Origin: JAPYWM01 sp964489015
Lineage (GTDB): Bacteria; Bacteroidota; Bacteroidia; SpSt-205
Length of the DNA stretch: 64,000 nucleotides
NCBI GenBank assembly: GCA_964489015.1
Contig: CAZAXD010000002.1
Location: 1 to 64,000, forward strand
Direction of reading: 5' to 3'
Of this stretch, positions 58,825 through 64,000 are shown in pieces. The stretch's first letter is position 1; every line of letters starts with the position of its first letter. Made by a program: the position numbers and the translations under genes. The notes under the pieces are model-generated. The model saw only the letters and a program-made list of their open reading frames with translations, did not search any database and was not told the origin of the DNA.

Positions 58825-61800
58825 TTAGCGAGCCCGTTTTTTCTGCCGACGCTCTCGAGCGCGGCGCTCCCGACGAGAGAGCGGCATTTCCACAGGATAT
58901 TCGCTGCTCTCCGTAGTAGAGGCGGTAACCGGTGCAGCCGCCATGATCTGTGAAGCGGTGCTGGTAAAGTAGTAGTCATCTCCAGCCTGGGCCGCCTTTA
59001 GACGCGATAGGTCTCGCTTAGGGGTGGCTCGTCGCTGCTGCGTCGTGGCCTGCTCCTGGTAGATCTCCATCCGCAGCAGCATGCCCAGGACTTGCTGGGC
59101 TAGCTGATCCAAAAGGGCTCGAAAGAGCTTGAAGGACTCTAGCTTGTACACGACGAGCGGGTCTTTTTGCTCATAGACGGCGTTTTGGACCGTATGCCGT
59201 AGCTCGTCCATTTGGCGCAGGTGATCGACCCAGAGCGCATCGATCTGACTCAGGGAGACCATCTTTTCGACCTCGGTAAAGACGGCCTCGCCTTGGGTCT
59301 CAAGGATCTGCTGGATGGATAGCACGATAGGTAGGCGCCGCTGCCCGTCTGTCGTAAAGTCAATCTGAAGCCACTCGATATGGGGCATCTCTTTGACAAG
59401 CTGCTGGATGTGGGTGTAAACGGTGCTACCAATGCGGTTACGCTTTTGTCGGTAATGAGCGTACACTTGATCGTAGAGGTGGGCGGTGATACGGCGGGGG
59501 TCGTAAGGGTCTAGTACCTCGGGAGGCAGTTCGGGCAGAAAGGCTAAATAGCGCAAGCATTCATGCTGGATGGCGGGGCCGTCCTCGGGTTGCCGATAGC
59601 GCTCCGTGATGCTGAGGAGTAGGTCTTGCAGCATGTTCGAAAGGTCGATGGATAGCCGGTCACCGAAGAGCGCATTTCGGCGGCGGCTGTAGATGGCGTT
59701 TCGCTGGTGGTTCATGACCTCATCGTACTCGAGGAGTCGCTTGCGGATGCCGAAGTTATTGCGCTCGACTTGGGTCTGGGCGTTGGTGATGATGCGGGTA
59801 ACCATGGGGCCTTCGAGGGCCTCATCTTCTTTGATTTTGAGGCGCTGCACCCATTTACTCATGCGCTCATAGCCAAAGAGTCGGAGAAGGTCGTCTTCAA
59901 GCGAGGCGTAAAACTTAGACGAGCCGGGGTCGCCTTGGCGGCCGGCGCGGCCCCGTAGCTGGTTGTCGATGCGGCGGGCTTGGTGATGCTCGGTGCCGAT
60001 GACGGCTAGGCCGCCAAGCTCGGCTACCCCGGGCCCGAGCTTGATGTCCGTACCGCGTCCGGCCATATTGGTAGCGATGGTCACGGCGCCTTTGAGGCCG
60101 GCTTGCGCCACGATTTCCGCCTCGCGCTCATGATGCTTGGCGTTGAGCACGTTATGGTGTATGTTTTGGAGCTTGAGCATGCGGCTCAGCAGCTCCGAGA
60201 CCTCTACCGAGGTCGTACCGACCAGAACTGGACGACCCTGGGCATGGAGGGTCTTGATTTCTTCAATGACGGCGTTGTATTTGGCCCGCATGGTGGTGTA
60301 GAGGGTAGTGTGCTCGTCCTTTCGGATGCAAGGGCGATTGGTGGGGATGACGACGACGTCGAGCTTATAGATGTCGTAAAACTCCTTGGCCTCGGTTTCG
60401 GCGGTGCCCGTCATGCCGGCTAGCTTGTGGTACATGCGGAAAAAGTTTTGGAGGGTGACGGTGGCCCAGGTCTGGGTAGCGCCCTCAATGGCGACATTTT
60501 CTTTGGCTTCGATGGCCTGATGAAGGCCTTCGGAGTAGCGCCGCCCAGGCAGGATCCGTCCCGTATGCTCATCGACGATGAGAACCTGGCCATTCATGAC
60601 GACGTAGTCGACATCCCGCTCGTAGAGCACAAAGGCCCGCAGAAGCTGCTGAATGGCGTGCAGACGCTCGGCTTTCTCGGCGTAGGAGCGGTAAAGGGCT
60701 TCTTTTTTCTCAATTTTTTGGGCAGGTGATAAGGTGGGGTCACCATCGATTTCGCTTAGGAGCGCGGTCAGGTCGGGGAGTACAAAGAGGTTCGGGTCCT
60801 CGCCATAAGCGGCGATGCGCTCTAGTCCCCGATCGGTCAGCTCGACGCTGTGATTTTTTTCATCCACGACGAAGAGAATGCCCTCGTCAACCTCGGGCAT
60901 GCGGCGGGCGTTATCTTGGAGGTAAAAGGCTTCGGCCCGTTCGAGGATGGGGAGGACGCCCGGTTCGGCGAGGTATTTCAGAAATGGGCGGTATTTGGGG
61001 GTGGTGCGTTTGATGCGAAGGAGTAGCTTACCGGCCTCTTCGGGCTTAGTCTTATTTTGCTGGGCTAGGCGTCGGGCTTCATTTAGGAACTGCTGGGATT
61101 CGCGCCGCTGTTCATTGACGAGCTTTTCAATGAGGCTGCGGTGCTGCTGATAGAGGTGGTCATCGCTGTGCGCCGTAGGGCCCGAGATGATAAGCGGGGT
61201 TCTGGCTTCGTCGATGAGCACGGAGTCGACCTCGTCCACAATCGCATAATGATGTTCGCGCTGGACCATCTGGTCGGGGTCGGTCACCATATTGTCCCGC
61301 AGATAGTCAAAGCCGAATTCGTTATTGGTTCCATACGTAATGTCCGCTTGATAGGCTCGCTTACGCTCTGGGGAGTGCGGTGGGTAGTAGTCGATACAGT
61401 CTACAGACAGACCATGAAAAGCGAGGAGGGGGCCATTCCATTCGGCGTCGCGCTTGGCGAGGTAGTCATTGACCGTGACGATGTGCATGCCGAGCCCCGA
61501 CAGGCCATTTAGATAAGCGGATAGGGTAGCGACGAGGGTTTTACCTTCGCCTGTGGCCATTTCTGCGATCTTGCCCTGGTGCAGGACGATCCCCCCCATC
61601 AGCTGGACATCGTAGTGGATCATGTTCCACTCGAGCTCATGGCCTCGGACTTTCCAGACATTAGGCCAGATGGCTTGGCCGTTTTCGATGCGGATGTGGC
61701 CGTAACGCTGGGCCATTTGATAATCCCAGTCAGTAGCAGGCACCGCGAGCTGCTTATTTTCAGCGAGGCGGCGAGCCGTCTCCCGTACGATGGCAAACCC

Positions 61801-62133
61801 CTTCGGTAAAAGCTGCCACAGAATGGCTTCCAAGGCTTTATTACGCTCCAGGCGCAGTTGGTCAAGCCGTTCGTAGAGGCGTGTCTGCTGGGCGATATTA
61901 CCTTCCTTAATCAGGGTTTTGAGCTCTGCGCGCAGACGCTCCTCCTCCGCCCGAATGGGCGCTAAATGCTTCTGTATCGTCTCTCGCAAGCGAGAGGTTT
62001 CCTCGCGCAGAGCCTGGTCAGAAAGGTCACGAAGGGCAGCATATTCGCGATTGATCTCCTGAACGGTGGGTCGAAGCCGGCTAATATCACGTTCTCGCTT
62101 GGTGCCAAAGAGGCGAACCAGCCACTGAAGCAT
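58825..62133 (-). CDS. secA: preprotein translocase ATPase SecA
   Basis: Motor of Sec-dependent export at the inner membrane. 1102 residues, longer than E. coli SecA (901), as is usual for Bacteroidota with an insert in the NBD and an extended region. Walker A TGEGKTLVATL with K198, DEVDSVLIDEA (Walker B), YGTNNEFGFDYLRDNM, TNMAGRGTDIKLG and QLRGRAGRQGDPG are all present. The C-terminus is basic (SRRERRARERRQKKRAR) and lacks the zinc-binding SEC-C cysteines. Start ATG 62133 follows TACCTTTG. Long antisense frames over this gene are shadows. Confidence 0.97.
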   Translation of the reverse strand: MLQWLVRLFGTKRERDISRLRPTVQEINREYAALRDLSDQALREETSRLRETIQKHLAPIRAEEERLRAELKTLIKEGNIAQQTRLYERLDQLRLERNKALEAILWQLLPKGFAIVRETARRLAENKQLAVPATDWDYQMAQRYGHIRIENGQAIWPNVWKVRGHELEWNMIHYDVQLMGGIVLHQGKIAEMATGEGKTLVATLSAYLNGLSGLGMHIVTVNDYLAKRDAEWNGPLLAFHGLSVDCIDYYPPHSPERKRAYQADITYGTNNEFGFDYLRDNMVTDPDQMVQREHHYAIVDEVDSVLIDEARTPLIISGPTAHSDDHLYQQHRSLIEKLVNEQRRESQQFLNEARRLAQQNKTKPEEAGKLLLRIKRTTPKYRPFLKYLAEPGVLPILERAEAFYLQDNARRMPEVDEGILFVVDEKNHSVELTDRGLERIAAYGEDPNLFVLPDLTALLSEIDGDPTLSPAQKIEKKEALYRSYAEKAERLHAIQQLLRAFVLYERDVDYVVMNGQVLIVDEHTGRILPGRRYSEGLHQAIEAKENVAIEGATQTWATVTLQNFFRMYHKLAGMTGTAETEAKEFYDIYKLDVVVIPTNRPCIRKDEHTTLYTTMRAKYNAVIEEIKTLHAQGRPVLVGTTSVEVSELLSRMLKLQNIHHNVLNAKHHEREAEIVAQAGLKGAVTIATNMAGRGTDIKLGPGVAELGGLAVIGTEHHQARRIDNQLRGRAGRQGDPGSSKFYASLEDDLLRLFGYERMSKWVQRLKIKEDEALEGPMVTRIITNAQTQVERNNFGIRKRLLEYDEVMNHQRNAIYSRRRNALFGDRLSIDLSNMLQDLLLSITERYRQPEDGPAIQHECLRYLAFLPELPPEVLDPYDPRRITAHLYDQVYAHYRQKRNRIGSTVYTHIQQLVKEMPHIEWLQIDFTTDGQRRLPIVLSIQQILETQGEAVFTEVEKMVSLSQIDALWVDHLRQMDELRHTVQNAVYEQKDPLVVYKLESFKLFRALLDQLAQQVLGMLLRMEIYQEQATTQQRRATPKRDLSRLKAAQAGDDYYFTSTASQIMAAAPVTASTTESSEYPVEMPLSRRERRARERRQKKRAR

Positions 62134-62140
62134 AACTTAG

Positions 62141-62148
62141 CAAAGGTA
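62141..62148 (-). promoter_or_regulatory. -7 element of secA
   Basis: TACCTTTG on the minus strand, seven bases before the secA ATG, within the 28-base gap behind the kinase gene. Confidence 0.7.
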
Positions 62149-62161
62149 CGCGAAAAAAGTG

Positions 62162-63415
62162 CTATCGGGGCTTAGCGAGGCGCCGCCAACGCTGAACTAC
62201 TTCCCGGCGCCAGAAGAGCCGCAAGGGCCAGAAGGTTGGCTTTTTTCGGGGCAGTTGGATTTCGATCGTGGTACCGCGTGGGGAGCTATTTCGTACGAAG
62301 ATGGCCCCGTGGTGGTAGATTTCGACGATGCGGCGCGCCAGGGCTAGACCGATGCCCCAGCCTCGGCGTTTGGTGGTATAACCCGCGCGAAAGATGGCCT
62401 CCCAAGCCTTGGGGGGTATCCCGCGGCCTGTGTCTTGGACTTGGACCGCCGCCCCATCCGGCCGGGCTATCGCCCGTAACGTAATCTGACCCCCTTCGGG
62501 CGGCAGCGCATCCAGGCTATTGCGAACGAGATTCTCTAGCACCCAACGCAGCATGGTACGGTTGTAGGGCACTGTCAGCGGTTCTGGCGCAGTCTCTACT
62601 TTGATAGTGATTCGCGCAGGTAGGCGTGTGCTAAAGTAAGTCTGCGTCTCTAGGAGGAGGAAATTCAAATCACCGGGTGTAAGCTTGGGAGGTGCTCCAA
62701 TCTTGGAGAAGCGGTCGACTACCTCTTCTATCCGCTGGACGTCTTTTTTGAGGGTGGGAAGGATGGTAGCCAGTAGGGTGGGGTCCGACTCTAGGAGTTC
62801 GATACTGCCGACCAGGCCGGAGAGCGGTGTGCCGAGCTGATGGGCTGCTTCGCGGGTCAGGCCGACCCAGAGACGCTCCTGCCGATAACGGGCCGCTACA
62901 TAGACCACCAGCACCCAAACGAGCCCTACACTGACCAGCACGAGGGTGCTCAGCAGGGGCACCAACCTAAGCCGTCTCAATGACAAGGGCTCTCCGTAAT
63001 AGATCCAGATGGGGGATGCCTTGGGGTGATAAATGATTTCGACTGGCGGAAAGCTAACCGTATCGGCATCTAAATGGTCTAAAGCTTCCGCCAGGGTAAG
63101 GGCTTGCTTAGTGGGGAGATCAAGGCTTTCGGTTAGATTATGGAAAAGTAGCCGGCCCTTCTCGTCTACAGCGACCATTGGCGTGAGGAGCAGGGGGCTA
63201 CCCGTACGGGGGTCTGGCAAGAAATACTCCCAAAAGAAGGGGGGGATACACTCTTCAGGCGCCGAGGCCATGTACTGGAGAGCTTGGGCATAAAACCGTA
63301 AGAGCCGCTGCTGCTGACTTAGGAGGCGGCGGGAGAGGTGACGAGTATACAGAAAGCTAGCAACGATCCCTAAGCCTACCGCCATTATGAGGACTAGAAG
63401 CCAACGAAGGCGCAT
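62162..63415 (-). CDS. membrane sensor histidine kinase
   Basis: 417 residues. Helix 1 (about 4-23), an extracytoplasmic sensor domain (about 25-160), helix 2 (PLLSTLVLVSVGLVWVLVVY, about 163-183), then the H-box EAAHQLGTPLSGL with phospho-accepting H192, DHp helix, and the HATPase domain with N-box ENLVRNSLDALP, G1 QDTGRGIP and G2 GWGIGLALARRIV. No HAMP domain. Its response regulator is not next to it (the LytTR regulator at 22 kb is orphaned too). It starts directly after the stop of the upstream partial gene. Confidence 0.93.
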   Translation of the reverse strand: MRLRWLLVLIMAVGLGIVASFLYTRHLSRRLLSQQQRLLRFYAQALQYMASAPEECIPPFFWEYFLPDPRTGSPLLLTPMVAVDEKGRLLFHNLTESLDLPTKQALTLAEALDHLDADTVSFPPVEIIYHPKASPIWIYYGEPLSLRRLRLVPLLSTLVLVSVGLVWVLVVYVAARYRQERLWVGLTREAAHQLGTPLSGLVGSIELLESDPTLLATILPTLKKDVQRIEEVVDRFSKIGAPPKLTPGDLNFLLLETQTYFSTRLPARITIKVETAPEPLTVPYNRTMLRWVLENLVRNSLDALPPEGGQITLRAIARPDGAAVQVQDTGRGIPPKAWEAIFRAGYTTKRRGWGIGLALARRIVEIYHHGAIFVRNSSPRGTTIEIQLPRKKPTFWPLRLFWRREVVQRWRRLAKPR

Positions 63416-64000
63416 TTACTCCTCGAGGCGGCAGGTCGCAAAGGGTTGGGGGGCGTTGTTGAGCCGTAGCAGATACTGCGAGCAGGCATCAATCCGAAAG
63501 AACCGTCGAGCTGTATTGGTCGCCCCAAAGACACCCAGGCCATTCTGAACGTTGGTATACTCGGGCTTGACGGTGGTAAAGTCGGTCGTGGCCGGGTCAT
63601 TCACACGCAGATAGTTATAAAGCGCTGTGTCGAGGGCGGTCAGCTCCAATTGCCACGCTTGGCTAAGGGCCGCCGTGTCGTAGACGTACTGGACCCCTGA
63701 CTCTTGCAGGTTTGCATAGGCGGTGTAGAAAAGTTCTCTTTCTGCTACCTGATAGCGGTTGTACGCACTAGCCCCCTGTAGGAGACGATAGGGGCCGATT
63801 GGCAGAGTGCGCTGGACCGTATCGCCCGGTACGCGAACAGCACCATACCGGAAGACTACCCGCAGCTCATAAGCAGGCGTTCGAATGGGAGCGCTGAGAT
63901 TAGCTTGGGGATAAAACTCCACGAAATAACGCTGTTGGAGGTTCCAGGTAGGATACGCATACTGATTACCAGAGAGCGGGATGAGCGTCTCCGGTTTGGC
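63416..64000 (-). CDS. DUF4249-like protein (5' end outside window)
   Basis: The last 194 residues of a larger gene; the frame is open to the window edge. The motif YTNVQNGLGVFGATNTARRFFRI, after LDTALYNYLRVND, is typical of DUF4249 and related Bacteroidota envelope lipoproteins, where NxxxGLGVFGA is highly conserved. DUF4249 genes usually follow a TonB-dependent receptor; that gene would be outside the window. The histidine kinase starts one base after its stop codon. Confidence 0.7.
   Translation of the reverse strand, partial: AKPETLIPLSGNQYAYPTWNLQQRYFVEFYPQANLSAPIRTPAYELRVVFRYGAVRVPGDTVQRTLPIGPYRLLQGASAYNRYQVAERELFYTAYANLQESGVQYVYDTAALSQAWQLELTALDTALYNYLRVNDPATTDFTTVKPEYTNVQNGLGVFGATNTARRFFRIDACSQYLLRLNNAPQPFATCRLEE

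Noticed and set aside
59707..61512. Several plus-strand frames of 80-123 residues
   Set aside because: They are antisense to conserved secA segments.
1..64000. CRISPR array, insertion sequence, integrase, prophage or toxin-antitoxin pair
   Set aside because: No regularly spaced repeats, transposase or integrase motifs, or toxin-like small gene pairs were seen on either strand.

Overview
The window reads as a chromosomal segment of a Bacteroidota bacterium, probably a deep-branching and very compact genome. The evidence is in the sequence: a DUF4295 gene directly behind rpmG (a pair known from Bacteroidota), a type IX secretion C-terminal sorting domain, DUF3078, DUF4476 and DUF4249-like proteins, an oversized SecA (1102 aa), almost no Shine-Dalgarno sequences, and the Bacteroidota -7 promoter element TANNTTTG, found as an exact match 4-9 bases before many start codons or tRNA 5' ends. 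Exported proteins have very short signal peptides ending in A|Q (for example ...LLWAQ), the Bacteroidetes 'Q-rule'. I cannot name a genus. No insertion sequence, prophage, CRISPR array or rRNA is present.

Layout. 1-7.3 kb: an alpha-2-macroglobulin (cut by the window edge) with its usual partner PBP1C, then a CheR/CheB-like pair. 7.3-10.3 kb (minus): an outer-membrane efflux protein, a TetR regulator and HflX. 10.3-14.9 kb: tRNA-Ile and tRNA-Ala, a DUF2752 protein, a Pmp3-like membrane protein, a DUF3078 protein, a fused two-domain peptide-type ABC ATPase, and a possible decayed gene with two in-frame TAG codons. 14.9-22.5 kb: rpmG-DUF4295-metallo-beta-lactamase-hotdog thioesterase, a complete TRAP transporter with a TatT component, a glycosyltransferase, a small conserved protein and a phosphopantetheinyl transferase. 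22.5-31 kb: a LytTR response regulator, a secreted nuclease, a GNAT protein, a transsulfuration enzyme and several secreted or outer-membrane proteins. 31-37.4 kb: gatB followed by a type I secretion-like operon whose ABC protein has lost most ATPase motifs. 37.4-43.1 kb: a PAS/PP2C phosphatase, ligA behind tRNA-Asp, a J-domain/LRR fusion, and rpmH-rnpA-yidD. 43.1-47.7 kb: sugar nucleotide genes (uxs, rfbC, rfbA), a BatA-type VWA protein with its companion, and an osmC gene behind two tRNAs. 47.7-57 kb: a coiled-coil protein, an AddB-like nuclease, an EamA transporter, tadA, a type IX cargo protein, a B12/haem-type binding lipoprotein and metE. 57-64 kb (minus): a fibre-like secreted protein, secA, a histidine kinase and a cut DUF4249-like gene.

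The most unusual points are: (1) two places where a protein start codon lies one base beyond a tRNA discriminator base (tRNA-Asp/ligA and tRNA-Leu/tRNA-CAT/osmC), so tRNA 3' maturation would itself create a nearly leaderless mRNA; (2) a J-domain - membrane helix - leucine-rich repeat fusion; (3) a type I secretion ABC protein with broken Walker A, Q-loop, signature and H-loop motifs plus a C39-like domain without catalytic residues; (4) a run of ten T in the signal-peptide region of its TolC partner, where nine T would give a perfect signal peptide; (5) an rnpA reading frame that extends deep into rpmH, as in Thermus. Genes are tightly packed, with ATGA overlaps, convergent 3' overlaps and even two opposed start codons sharing one CCATGG.
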